From Oricola nitratireducens (GTDB lineage: Bacteria; Pseudomonadota; Alphaproteobacteria; Rhizobiales; Rhizobiaceae), in assembly GCF_014904745.1 (NCBI RefSeq), contig NZ_JACZCS010000031.1, positions 1 to 64,000 on the forward strand: a DNA stretch of 64,000 bases, written 5' to 3'. This document shows positions 25,934 through 34,516 of this stretch, piece by piece. The notes under the pieces are model-generated. The model saw only the letters and a program-made list of their open reading frames with translations, was not told the origin of the DNA and searched no databases. Every line of letters starts with the position of its first letter. Within the stretch, counting starts at the first letter, position 1. The translations under genes were made by a program, and so were the position numbers.

Positions 25934-27299
25934 GGGGGCTCCTCCGGCCGTGGAAACCTCCGTTGAGGGACTGCGCACGCTCGCCGTCCGGCGCTTCGCC
26001 GTGCAAGGCGGCCTCCACGCGCAACGGATGGATATAGGGGTCGAGCGCGGCCCAGGTGCGGTCGAGCGCACCGCCCATCTCTTCCACGACGCGCGCGCCG
26101 GCGCGCGCCATCGCATCGCAGACTTTCGGTTGCGACAACAGATGATGAACCATCTTGGCGAGCATCGCCTCGTCGGTGACGATGCGCGCACCGCGCGCCT
26201 CGGTCAGGCGCTCGTAGATCTCGACGAAGCTGGACACGTTCGGGCCGCTGAGCACGGCCGCGCCGAGCATTGCCGGCTCGAGCGGATTCTGCCCGCCTTT
26301 GCCGGTCAGCGACTTGCCGACAAAGGCGATGTTCGTCAGGCGCAGGTAAAGCCCCATCTCGCCGATCGTGTCGCCGAGAAAGACATCCGTATCGGCGGTT
26401 ATCGCGTCGCCGGCGCTGCGGCAGGCGACCTTCAATCCGCGTTCCTCGAACATCTTCTTCAGCCCGGCCGCACGGTCGGGATGACGCGGGACGACGATGG
26501 TCAGAAGACCGGGGCGGTATTTGAGCAGCGCCTTGTGCACGCGCGCCGCAACCAGTTCCTCGCCGTCATGGGTGGAGATCGCGGCCCATCGGGGCCTTTC
26601 GCCGACAGCCTTGGAGAGGCGCTGAAGCTCCGTCTCGTCGACGGGCGGCATCGCGACGTCGGCCTTCAGGTTTCCGGTCACCGTAACCGGCCGCGCACCA
26701 AGCGCACGGAACCGCTCGCCGTCCAGGTCGCTCTGTGCGGCGACATGCGACAGGTTTTCGAACAACGATTCGGCGAGCGCCATGCGTTTCTGCCAGCGCT
26801 GGAAGGAGCGGTCGGACATGCGTCCGTTGATCAGCACCTGGGGGATGCGGCGCGCGCCCAGTTCGAGGATCGTCATCGGCCAGATTTCGGATTCGGCGAA
26901 AATCGCGAGATCCGGGCTCCAGTGGTCGAGAAAACGGCTGACGGCGGGTTTGATGTCGAGCGGGACATATTGGTGCAGAAGATCGGGGCCGAGGCGTTCG
27001 CGCGCGAAATTGGCCGACGTGACGGTTCCCGTCGTCAGGATCACCTCGATGCCGAGCGCGCGCATGCGCTGGATGAGAGCGGATACGGCGCCGGTTTCAC
27101 CGACACTTGCGGCATGTATCCAGACCAGTGGACCCTCCGGGCGCGGCACCGAACTACGGCCGTAGCGCTCGCGCCGGCGGCTATGGTCTTCCTTGCCGCG
27201 CGAGGCGCGGATGGCAACATAGGTGCCCATCAGCGGAAACAGCGCCGCGCCGACCCAGCGATAGGTCTGCAACGCGGTTCTGGCCCACAACTCGCTCAT
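25920..27299 (-). CDS. waaA: 3-deoxy-D-manno-octulosonic acid transferase
   Basis: WaaA (KdtA) transfers Kdo from CMP-Kdo to lipid IVA on the cytoplasmic side of the inner membrane. The protein has 459 residues, an N-terminal membrane anchor (ALFPLMGTYVAI) and a GT-B fold. The acceptor-domain motif WIHAASVGETGAV holds the catalytic glutamate. SEIWPMTILELGARRIPQVLINGRMSDRSFQRW and the late KSLTGKGGQNPLEPAMLG follow the family. It lies between the DUF374 acyltransferase gene, with a four-base overlap, and lpxK. These genes together build the inner core of lipopolysaccharide. The length is slightly above the usual 420-430 residues. Confidence 0.96.
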   Translation of the reverse strand: MSELWARTALQTYRWVGAALFPLMGTYVAIRASRGKEDHSRRRERYGRSSVPRPEGPLVWIHAASVGETGAVSALIQRMRALGIEVILTTGTVTSANFARERLGPDLLHQYVPLDIKPAVSRFLDHWSPDLAIFAESEIWPMTILELGARRIPQVLINGRMSDRSFQRWQKRMALAESLFENLSHVAAQSDLDGERFRALGARPVTVTGNLKADVAMPPVDETELQRLSKAVGERPRWAAISTHDGEELVAARVHKALLKYRPGLLTIVVPRHPDRAAGLKKMFEERGLKVACRSAGDAITADTDVFLGDTIGEMGLYLRLTNIAFVGKSLTGKGGQNPLEPAMLGAAVLSGPNVSSFVEIYERLTEARGARIVTDEAMLAKMVHHLLSQPKVCDAMARAGARVVEEMGGALDRTWAALDPYIHPLRVEAALHGEAPDGERAQSLNGGFHGRRSPLGWK

Positions 27300-28069
27300 A
27301 CCGGCGCATCCACAATTGCATAGGCCTCGTCGAGCTTCTGATTGAGCGCGTCCTGCAATTCACCGCGCTTGGCTTCCATCGTCTTGTCGTCGGCGTCCCG
27401 CGGCACCTCGATCGGATCGCCGATGCAGAAGGCGGCCCGCCCGAAGGGCAGGTTGAGGACGGCCTTGTCCCAGGCCTTTTCGAAGACATGCCGCCGCGAG
27501 GAGGCGTAGGCGACCGGGATGATCGGCACGCCGGAGATGCGCGAGATCGAGATAACGCCGAGACCCGCCTCGCGCGGTGTCCCGTGCGGAATGTCGGCGA
27601 CCATGAACACCGATTTGCCTTGTTTCAGGAAATTCCGCAGCGCGATCAGTCCGCGAATGGCGCCCTTGTCGTGCATGCGCAGCCGCTTGCGGCCGCCGGA
27701 GGCGCGCACCGTCTCGAAACCCATGCGCTCGATGATGCGCGCATTGAGTTCGGCATCCTTCGAGCGTGACACCATCGCGACGGAGGGATGGCCCCGGTAG
27801 GCGACGAACGGCAGCATGAAATGCTGGCCGTGCCAGCAGGTAATGATCGCCTTACCATATGTATCGAGGATCCGGTCCGCTTGTTCCGCATCGTAGCGAA
27901 CGAGCCGGTTCGTCTTGTGGACCAGGCGGAAATAGGCCGTAAGCCCGAGAACGATCGCATCGGCCGCGAAACGCGATTCGGCAAGCGGTGCGCGGATCTT
28001 GCGCCACAAACGCTTTTTCCAGCCAACGCTTTTCTGCGGTGTTCTGCTGATTGCGATCTCGTTTTCCAT
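27296..28069 (-). CDS. DUF374 lysophospholipid acyltransferase-like protein
   Basis: This 257-residue membrane-associated protein of the DUF374 branch of the PlsC/LPLAT fold has one N-terminal hydrophobic stretch (ADAIVLGLTAYFRLV). The catalytic histidine motif is probably AIITCWHGQHFMLPF, followed by VSRSKDAELNARIIERMGFETVRASGGR and FMVADIPHGTPREAGLGVISIS. The family lies next to waaA and lpxK in many Alphaproteobacteria and is taken to acylate a lipid A precursor or phospholipid; the reaction here is not proved. The ATG at 28069 is used since the frame upstream crosses the DUF4170 gene. It overlaps waaA by four bases. Confidence 0.88.
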   Translation of the reverse strand: MENEIAISRTPQKSVGWKKRLWRKIRAPLAESRFAADAIVLGLTAYFRLVHKTNRLVRYDAEQADRILDTYGKAIITCWHGQHFMLPFVAYRGHPSVAMVSRSKDAELNARIIERMGFETVRASGGRKRLRMHDKGAIRGLIALRNFLKQGKSVFMVADIPHGTPREAGLGVISISRISGVPIIPVAYASSRRHVFEKAWDKAVLNLPFGRAAFCIGDPIEVPRDADDKTMEAKRGELQDALNQKLDEAYAIVDAPV

Positions 28070-28179
28070 CGTATGCTTGCCGGATACCGAATCTGTGCGA
28101 AGCGGCGTCCTGTCGTTTTCCGGTACGGCGAAGGGCCGGCGCGATTCACCGCTCGGCCGTATACTTCGCCAAACCAGCT

Positions 28180-28419
28180 TTATGTGTCTTTTTCGGGGTC
28201 CAGAAGTCGGTGCAGATGCACCACGTAGTAGCGCATATGCGCATTGTCGACCGTCTGCTGGGCCTTTGCCTTCCACGCCGTCTGCGCGCTCTTGTAGTCG
28301 GGGAAGATGCCGACAATGTCGAGGTCGTTCAGATCGCGAAAGCGCGTGCTGTCCAAAGATTCGAGTTCCCCGCCGAATACGAGGTGGAGAAGTTGTTTGT
28401 CCTCGCCGCTCTCTGGCAT
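28180..28419 (-). CDS. DUF4170 domain protein
   Basis: This 79-residue soluble protein has LLHLVFGGELESL, IVGIFPDYKSAQTAWKAKAQQTVDNAHMRYYVVHLHRLLDP, the pattern of DUF4170. The family is small, alphaproteobacterial and of unknown function. It regularly sits between the bisphosphate nucleotidase and DUF374 genes of the lipid A block, as it does here. The hydrophobic/aromatic alternation suggests a small alpha-beta fold. It should be co-transcribed with its downstream neighbours. Confidence 0.85.
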   Translation of the reverse strand: MPESGEDKQLLHLVFGGELESLDSTRFRDLNDLDIVGIFPDYKSAQTAWKAKAQQTVDNAHMRYYVVHLHRLLDPEKDT

Positions 28420-28495
28420 GGTCCGTTGTCCTTGAGTCTCATTTTCGATAGTTCGACGCGAGGCTTAGTGCGTTTCGCGTCCGGTTGAAAGCGCT

Positions 28496-29323
28496 CTAAC
28501 CGAATGCGTCGGCGGTCACAACACCGAACATGGCGTCGAGGATCGCGTCCGATCCGGCCATCATCGCCGGTTTTATGACCGATTCCGCGTTGAGCCCGAC
28601 CGTTGTGCCGTTGAATTCGGCAAGCCGCCCGCCCGCCTCCCGCAGGATCAGACCGGCTGCCGCGACATCCCAGTCGTGGGCGTTCGGCTTGATCAACGTC
28701 GCGTCGAGCGAGCCGTCGGCGACCATGGCGATGCGGTAGGCAAGCGACGGGATATGCGCATGCCGCTCGAAGCCGGCCGGAAACGCCCGTTCGAGTTGCG
28801 GTGCGAAGGATTTGGGCGCCGCCACGATCGGCCGCTCGCGCGGCGGCCGCACCGCCAGCCGATCGCCGTTCTTCCACGCCCCGCCACCGGTTGATGCATG
28901 ATAGGTGAAGCCCAGAGCCGGGCATTCTAGGACGCCCGCGACCGCGGCGCCGTCCTCGACCACCGCGACCGAGACGCACCAGGTCTCGCGTCCGTCGATA
29001 AAGGCCCGCGTGCCGTCGATCGGATCGACGACGAAGCTGCGCGGCGCGGTCAGGCGCTTGGTGCGGGAAACATCGACGCTTTCCTCCGACAGCCAGCCAT
29101 AGGCCGGGCGGGCGGTCATCAGAAACTCGCGCAGAAAGGTGTCGGCGGCCAGATCGCCGGCGCTGACGGGCGAGGTGCCGCCCTTCATCCGGACATCCAT
29201 TTCCTCGTGGCCATGGAAATAGGTCAGCGCGATGCGGCCGGCCTGTTCCGCAGCTGCGCGGACCAGCGCCAGGTCGTGCTCGACCGGTGCTAGATCGCCG
29301 TCGCTTTTGACCTCTTGCGCCAC
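28496..29323 (-). CDS. cysQ: 3'(2'),5'-bisphosphate nucleotidase / inositol monophosphatase family
   Basis: This 275-residue member of the Mg-dependent phosphatase (FIG/IMPase) superfamily has metal ligands in WLSEESVD, VVDPIDGTRAFIDGR and HDWDVAAAGLILREAGGRL. CysQ-type members hydrolyse PAP/PAPS in sulfate assimilation; others act on inositol or fructose phosphates, and sequence alone does not separate them firmly. It starts with GTG at 29323, four bases after the pmbA stop. It lies upstream of the DUF4170/DUF374/waaA/lpxK genes, an arrangement frequent in Rhizobiales, where it is usually named a 3'(2'),5'-bisphosphate nucleotidase. Confidence 0.87.
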   Translation of the reverse strand: MAQEVKSDGDLAPVEHDLALVRAAAEQAGRIALTYFHGHEEMDVRMKGGTSPVSAGDLAADTFLREFLMTARPAYGWLSEESVDVSRTKRLTAPRSFVVDPIDGTRAFIDGRETWCVSVAVVEDGAAVAGVLECPALGFTYHASTGGGAWKNGDRLAVRPPRERPIVAAPKSFAPQLERAFPAGFERHAHIPSLAYRIAMVADGSLDATLIKPNAHDWDVAAAGLILREAGGRLAEFNGTTVGLNAESVIKPAMMAGSDAILDAMFGVVTADAFG

Positions 29324-29327
29324 GTGC

Positions 29328-30665
29328 CTACTGCCCCGCCAGCGTCATGCCCTCGATCACCAGCGTCGGCGCGGCAGTGCCGAAATCGCGGTCGAGGTCG
29401 TTGCCCGGAAGCATGCGCATGAACATTTCCTTCAGGTTCGAGGCGATCGTCACCTCGGACACCGGAAACGCGATCTCGCCGTTCTCGATCCAGAAGCCCG
29501 ACGCACCGCGCGAATATTCGCCGGTCACCATGTTGACGCCCTGGCCGAACACTTCCGTCACGTAGAAGCCGGTGCCGAGCGCCTTCATCATCTCTTCGGG
29601 CGACTGGCTGCCCGGCTCGAGCGAGAGATTGGTCGAGGATGCGGAGACCGACGTGCCGCTGCGCGCGCCGCGGCCGTTGGTCTGGAGGCCGAGTTCCTTG
29701 GCGATCGACGTCGACAGGAACCAGTGGTTCAACACGCCCTCGCCGACCATGGTCAGCGTCGGTCCCTGCACGCCCTCGCCGTCGAAGGGCCGCGAGGCCT
29801 GGCCGCGCTGCTTCGCCGGTTCGTCGATCACGGTGACGGCGGCATTGGCGACCTGCTGGCCCATCCTGTCCTTCAGGAAAGAGGTCTTGCGCGCCACCGA
29901 CGCGCCGTTGATCGCGCCGGCGAGGTGGCCGAGGATGCCGCGCGCGACCCGGGGATCGAACACCGCCGTGACGGTCTGGGTCGGAACCTTGCGTGGATTG
30001 ACGCGGCGCACCGTGCGCTCGCCCGCCTCGCGGCCGATCTCCGCCGGCTCGCGCAGATCGGCGAAAAACAGCTTCGAGGAGAAATCATAGTCGCGTTCCA
30101 TGCCCGTGCCCTCGCCGGCGATCACGCTCACCGAGCGCGAGAAGCGCGAACGCCGGTAGGCGCCGGAAAAGCCGTGCGAGGTGACCAGCACCAGTCCGCC
30201 GGACCCCGACGAGACACCGGCGCCCGACGAATTCGTGACGCCGTCCACCGCCCACGCCGCCTCTTCCATGGCCAGCGCGTCCTCGGTCATCTTCTCGGCG
30301 GGAACTTCCGTGCCGTCGAAAAGATCGAGATCGGGAAACTCCGTCGCCAGGCGATCCTCGGGGGCCAGCGTGTTGAACGTGTCCTCGGGCGAGACTTTCG
30401 CCATGGCTACGGCGCGTTCGGCGAGCCCGTCGACATCGCCGGTCACATTGGCGGAGATGCTGGCGACCTTGTTGCCAAGAAAGACCCGCAGCGCGAAATC
30501 GTCGCTTTCCGAAGCGTCGGTTCCCTCGACCTTGCCGAGGCGCACCGACACGCTCTTCGAGCGCGAGCGCACAACGACGGCATCGGCCGCATCCGCACCG
30601 GCGCGTTTCGCCGCCTCGACGAGCGATGCGGCGCGGTCGATCAGGCTCTGGGTATGGTCTTGCAT
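29328..30665 (-). CDS. pmbA: TldD/PmbA family metalloprotease-like protein (PmbA)
   Basis: This 445-residue protein has the PmbA architecture. An N-terminal helical and beta part includes ADAVVVRSRSKSVSVRLGKVEGTDASES, and a C-terminal barrel carries DPRVARGILGHLAGAINGASVARKTSFLKDRMGQQV and GVLNHWFLSTSIAKELGLQTNGRG. PmbA partners TldD; in E. coli the TldD subunit carries the zinc site and PmbA (TldE) lacks it. The pair matures modified peptides such as microcin B17 and degrades CcdA. No tldD is in the window. The ATG at 30665 is used; the frame is open far upstream in the shadow of kefB. Confidence 0.93.
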   Translation of the reverse strand: MQDHTQSLIDRAASLVEAAKRAGADAADAVVVRSRSKSVSVRLGKVEGTDASESDDFALRVFLGNKVASISANVTGDVDGLAERAVAMAKVSPEDTFNTLAPEDRLATEFPDLDLFDGTEVPAEKMTEDALAMEEAAWAVDGVTNSSGAGVSSGSGGLVLVTSHGFSGAYRRSRFSRSVSVIAGEGTGMERDYDFSSKLFFADLREPAEIGREAGERTVRRVNPRKVPTQTVTAVFDPRVARGILGHLAGAINGASVARKTSFLKDRMGQQVANAAVTVIDEPAKQRGQASRPFDGEGVQGPTLTMVGEGVLNHWFLSTSIAKELGLQTNGRGARSGTSVSASSTNLSLEPGSQSPEEMMKALGTGFYVTEVFGQGVNMVTGEYSRGASGFWIENGEIAFPVSEVTIASNLKEMFMRMLPGNDLDRDFGTAAPTLVIEGMTLAGQ

Positions 30666-30830
30666 TGTTTCTCCGATGGTATGCCGCTTTGCCGAACGGC
30701 GAAAAGCGCTTAGATAGTGCGCCAAAGCGGATGAGGTTCCGGCTGTCATGTATTGCCCGGGACGCCCGGCATCAAGACACGAACGCGACAACCGGGTACC
30801 AGTTAAGACTGACGGCAAGGGAGAACGTGC

Positions 30831-32663
30831 ATGGCGGGCGGCGGCGCACCCGGTCTTTACACGGAAGCGGTGATGCTGCTGGGCGGCGCGGTCATCGCTG
30901 CGCCGCTGTTCAAGCGCATCGGCCTCGGCACCGTTCTCGGCTATCTCGCCGCCGGTATCGTGATCGGCCCGATCGGCCGGATGATCACCGAGGGCGAGGA
31001 AATCCTGTCGTTCGCGGAACTGGGCGTCGTCTTCCTTCTGTTCATCATCGGACTGGAACTGAAACCGTCGCGGCTGTGGACATTGCGCAGCGACATATTC
31101 GGTCTCGGGCTCGCCCAGGTCATCATCACCGGGGCCGTGCTGACGGCGCTCGCCAACACTCTCGCCGGTTTCGAGTTCAGGGCGGCAGTGGCGATCGGCT
31201 TCGGCCTGTCTCTGTCCTCGACGGCCTTCGCGCTGCAAGTGCTGGAGGAACGCGGCGAGATCAACCGCCGGCACGGCCGCAAGTCTTTCGCCATCCTGCT
31301 GTTCCAGGATCTCGCCATCGTGCCGCTGCTGGCGCTGTTGCCGTTTCTCGCGCCGGCGGTCGCCGATGACGGCGGCAATCACCTGCGCGACTTCCTCGTC
31401 GCCGTCGCCGCCGTGGCGGCACTGCTCTTTGCCGGGCGTTTCCTGCTCAACCCGCTGTTCCAGATCATCGGCAACACCGGCGCGCGCGAGGCGATGATCG
31501 CCGCCGCGCTGCTGGTCGTCATCGGGTCCGCGCTTATGATGCATGTCGCCGGCCTGTCGATGGCGATGGGCGCCTTCATCGCCGGCGTGATGCTGGCGGA
31601 ATCGTCCTACCGGCACGAACTGGAAGCCGACATCGAGCCGTTCCGCGGACTGCTGCTCGGCCTGTTCTTCATGGCCATCGGCATGTCGCTGCAAATCGAT
31701 GTCATCCTCGACAACTGGCTGGCAATCCTGCTCGCCGTTCCGGTTCTGATGGGCGTCAAGGCGGCGATCGTCTACGTGCTGTGCCGCCTGTTCGGCACCG
31801 AGCACGACGTCAGCGTGCGCACCGCGCTGATCCTGCCGCAGGGCGGCGAATTCGGATTCGTCCTGTTTTCGACTGCCGTCGCCATGGGCATCTTCCCGCT
31901 GGAGACCGCGTCGCAGCTCGTCTCCGTCGTCACGCTGTCGATGGCGCTGACGCCGCTCAGCGTCATGCTCGGGCGCTTCGTCGTGCGCGACGAAAAACCC
32001 GAGGAGATGGACGAGGACTTCAAGGACGCCGGCGCCGACGTGCTGATGGTCGGCTTCTCGCGCTTCGGCCAGATCGCCTCGCAGATCCTGCTTTCCGGCG
32101 GTTCGGACGTGACCATCATCGACCATTCGGCCGACCGGGTACGCTCGGCGCAGAAATTCGGCTTCCGGATCTATTTCGGCGACGGCACGCGCAAGGACGT
32201 GCTCGAGGCCGCCGGCATCAAGCGTGCAAAGATCGTCGCCGTCTGCACCCAGAAAAAGGAGATCACCGACAAGATCGTCGATCTCGTCCAATCGGAATAT
32301 CCCGACGCCAAACTCTTCGTGCGCTCGTACGACCGTACCCACACGCTCGAACTGAGGGCGCGCGGCGTCGACTATGAAATGCGCGAGACCTTCAAGTCGG
32401 GTCTCGAATTCGGCAAGCGGACGCTGGCGGAACTCGGGACACCGGAGGACCTGACGCAGGCAATCGCCGAGGACGTCGAAAAACGCGACGCCGCGCGGCT
32501 GCTGATACAGCAGGCCGAAGGCATCCACGCCGGAGGCGACATGCTTCATACCCGCCCGGTCACGCCGGAACCGCTGGTCAAGCCGCGCCGCGAAGCGAAG
32601 GTCTATGTCACCGGAGACGGCGCCAACACCGCCGAACCGGCGTTCGAAGAGGAAACACAATGA
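30831..32663 (+). CDS. CPA2 monovalent cation:proton antiporter (KefB/KefC-like) with TrkA-N
   Basis: This 610-residue inner-membrane antiporter has about 12 helices over residues 5-385, then a cytosolic TrkA-N/RCK domain. Typical motifs are GTVLGYLAAGIVIGPIG, GVVFLLFIIGLELKPSRLW and HGRKSFAILLFQDLAIVPLLALL. The RCK start is DVLMVGFSRFGQIASQILL, followed by VTIIDHSADRV and YFGDGTRKDVL, which fits nucleotide binding. Kef systems release potassium in exchange for protons, gated by glutathione adducts and used against electrophiles. A VOC/glyoxalase-fold gene overlapping the stop (ATGA) makes a detoxification link plausible. Confidence 0.92.
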   Translation: MAGGGAPGLYTEAVMLLGGAVIAAPLFKRIGLGTVLGYLAAGIVIGPIGRMITEGEEILSFAELGVVFLLFIIGLELKPSRLWTLRSDIFGLGLAQVIITGAVLTALANTLAGFEFRAAVAIGFGLSLSSTAFALQVLEERGEINRRHGRKSFAILLFQDLAIVPLLALLPFLAPAVADDGGNHLRDFLVAVAAVAALLFAGRFLLNPLFQIIGNTGAREAMIAAALLVVIGSALMMHVAGLSMAMGAFIAGVMLAESSYRHELEADIEPFRGLLLGLFFMAIGMSLQIDVILDNWLAILLAVPVLMGVKAAIVYVLCRLFGTEHDVSVRTALILPQGGEFGFVLFSTAVAMGIFPLETASQLVSVVTLSMALTPLSVMLGRFVVRDEKPEEMDEDFKDAGADVLMVGFSRFGQIASQILLSGGSDVTIIDHSADRVRSAQKFGFRIYFGDGTRKDVLEAAGIKRAKIVAVCTQKKEITDKIVDLVQSEYPDAKLFVRSYDRTHTLELRARGVDYEMRETFKSGLEFGKRTLAELGTPEDLTQAIAEDVEKRDAARLLIQQAEGIHAGGDMLHTRPVTPEPLVKPRREAKVYVTGDGANTAEPAFEEETQ

Positions 32664-33079
32664 CCCTGACGCCGTTTCACCTTGCCTTTCCGGTCGACGA
32701 CCTGGAGACGACGCGGCGGTTCTACTGCGACGTGCTCGGATGCAAGCCCGGACGGTCGTCCGGGACCTGGACCGATTTCAGCCTGTTCGGCCACCAGATG
32801 TCGGCGCATCTGCGCACCGGCGGCAGCGCCGGATCGAGCGGCGCCGTCGACGGCAAGGATGTGCCGATCCCGCATTTCGGCGTCGTGCTGCCCATGGACG
32901 ACTGGAAGAAGCTGGCGGCGCGGCTGGAAGCGGCCGAGGGCATCGACTGGCTGCACCGGCCGATGATCCGCTTTGCCGGCGATCCCGGCGAACAGGCCAC
33001 CCTTTTCATTCGCGATCCGTCCGGCAACGCGCTCGAATTCAAGGGCTTCGCCTCGCTCGACGCCGTCTTCGCAAGCTAG
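32660..33079 (+). CDS. VOC family (glyoxalase/dioxygenase fold) protein
   Basis: This 139-residue protein is made of two beta-alpha-beta-beta-beta modules: FHLAFPVDDLETTRRFYCDVLGCKPG at the start and HFGVVLPMDDWKKLAARLEAAEG in the middle. It ends with FIRDPSGNALEFKGFASLDAVFAS, where histidines and the C-terminal glutamate match the metal positions of VOC enzymes. It resembles glyoxalase-related dioxygenase-like proteins of unknown substrate. The ATG overlaps the kefB-type stop by four bases with GAGGAAAC upstream, so it is translationally coupled to the antiporter. A MATE pump gene follows after nine bases. Confidence 0.88.
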   Translation: MTLTPFHLAFPVDDLETTRRFYCDVLGCKPGRSSGTWTDFSLFGHQMSAHLRTGGSAGSSGAVDGKDVPIPHFGVVLPMDDWKKLAARLEAAEGIDWLHRPMIRFAGDPGEQATLFIRDPSGNALEFKGFASLDAVFAS

Positions 33080-33088
33080 GGTCTTTCG

Positions 33089-34516
33089 ATGGCGGGACCG
33101 GCGGCGGGCAACAAGGCCAAGTTCACGACCGGCTCGACCATGGGCCATGTCGTCACCATGACGCTGACCGGCTCGGTCGGCCTGATCTCGGTCTTCGCGG
33201 TCGACGCGCTGAACCTGTTCTACATCTCGCTGCTCGGTCAGGCCGAGCTCGCCGCCGCGATCGGCTATGCCGGCACGTTGATGTTCTTCACCGTCTCGAT
33301 CGCGATCGGCTGCACCATCGCGACCGGTGCGCTGGTTTCGCGGGCGCTCGGCGCCGGGGACCGTGACGAAGCGGCGAAATCCGGCGGCGCGTCGCTGGTC
33401 TATCTCGGTATCACCATGACGGCGATCTCGGCGCTCGCCTGGATCTTCATTCCCGAATTGCTGTCGATGCTCGGCGCGCAGGGCGAGACGCATGCGCTTG
33501 CCGACGGCTTCCTGCGCATCGTCTTCCCTTCGACGCCGATCATGGCGATCGGCATGGGCGCGTCGGGTATCCTGCGTGGCATCGGCGACGCCAAGCGCGC
33601 CATGTATGTGACGCTGGCCGGCGGCATGGTGGCGGCGGTGATGGACCCGATCCTGATCTTCGGCCTCGATCTCGGGATCACCGGAGCGGCGCTGTCGACC
33701 CTGTTTTCGCGGCTCGCCCTGCTCGGCGTCGGCCTCTACGGCGCATCAGTGGTACACGGGCTGATCAGCCTCCCTGACCTCGCCGCGTTCCGGACGAAGC
33801 TGCGCCCGTTCCTCGGCATCGCCGGCCCGGCAGTCATGACCCAGCTCGCCACGCCGGTCGGCAATGCCTATGTCACCGCGCAGATCGCCTCCTTTGGCGA
33901 CGGCGCGGTCGCCGGCTGGGCGATCATCGGCCGGGTCATTCCGGTCGCCTTCGGGGTGATCTTCTCGCTGTCCGGCGCCGTCGGGCCGATCCTCGGCCAG
34001 AATTACGGCGCGCGGCTCTATCCGCGGCTGTCCGACACGATGCGCGACGCGCTGATCTTCACGACGCTCTACGTGCTGGTCGTATGGGGCTTGCTTGCAA
34101 TGTTCTCGCACGAGATCGCGGGCATCTTCCGGGCGACGGGCGAAGCGCATGCGCTGGTGGTGTTCTTCTGCCTCTTCGCGGCCGGCAGCTTTTTGTTCAA
34201 CGGCGCACTCTTCGTCGCCAATGCCGCCTTCAACAATCTCGGCTTCGCGCTCTATTCGACCCTGCTCAACTGGGGCCGCTCGACGCTTGGCGTCATCCCC
34301 TTCGTGTGGCTCGGCGCACAATATTATGGTGCGACCGGCGTCATCGCGGGCTGGGCATTGGGCGCTGTGGTATTCGGGATCGCCGCGGTTTTCCTGTGCT
34401 TCCGCGTCATCGGCACCATCGAGCAGCGCGACAGGCCCGGTCACGACCGGACGCCCGGACCGCCGCCGACGGCCAATTCGCCGTTTTCGACCGGCAAGGC
34501 GGCAACGCTGGGTTAG
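33089..34516 (+). CDS. MATE family multidrug efflux transporter
   Basis: This 475-residue membrane protein has 12 predicted helices in two MatE halves. Conserved stretches include MTLTGSVGLISVFAVDALNLFYISLLGQAELAAAIGYAGT near residue 25, and ATGALVSRALGAGDRDEA. The start of the second half carries LRPFLGIAGPAVMTQLATPVGNAYVT. MATE proteins export cationic drugs or metabolites using proton or sodium gradients. It follows the antiporter and VOC genes and may belong to the same stress transcript. Its stop codon overlaps the convergent patatin stop (TTAG shared, three bases plus one). A second, clearly different MATE gene lies at 50995-52380. Confidence 0.93.
   Translation: MAGPAAGNKAKFTTGSTMGHVVTMTLTGSVGLISVFAVDALNLFYISLLGQAELAAAIGYAGTLMFFTVSIAIGCTIATGALVSRALGAGDRDEAAKSGGASLVYLGITMTAISALAWIFIPELLSMLGAQGETHALADGFLRIVFPSTPIMAIGMGASGILRGIGDAKRAMYVTLAGGMVAAVMDPILIFGLDLGITGAALSTLFSRLALLGVGLYGASVVHGLISLPDLAAFRTKLRPFLGIAGPAVMTQLATPVGNAYVTAQIASFGDGAVAGWAIIGRVIPVAFGVIFSLSGAVGPILGQNYGARLYPRLSDTMRDALIFTTLYVLVVWGLLAMFSHEIAGIFRATGEAHALVVFFCLFAAGSFLFNGALFVANAAFNNLGFALYSTLLNWGRSTLGVIPFVWLGAQYYGATGVIAGWALGAVVFGIAAVFLCFRVIGTIEQRDRPGHDRTPGPPPTANSPFSTGKAATLG

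Noticed and set aside
30666..32660. Upstream extension of pmbA opposite the antiporter gene
   Set aside because: The extension is low-complexity Asp/Gln/Arg-rich antisense of the Kef-type gene; PmbA homology starts at the ATG at 30665.
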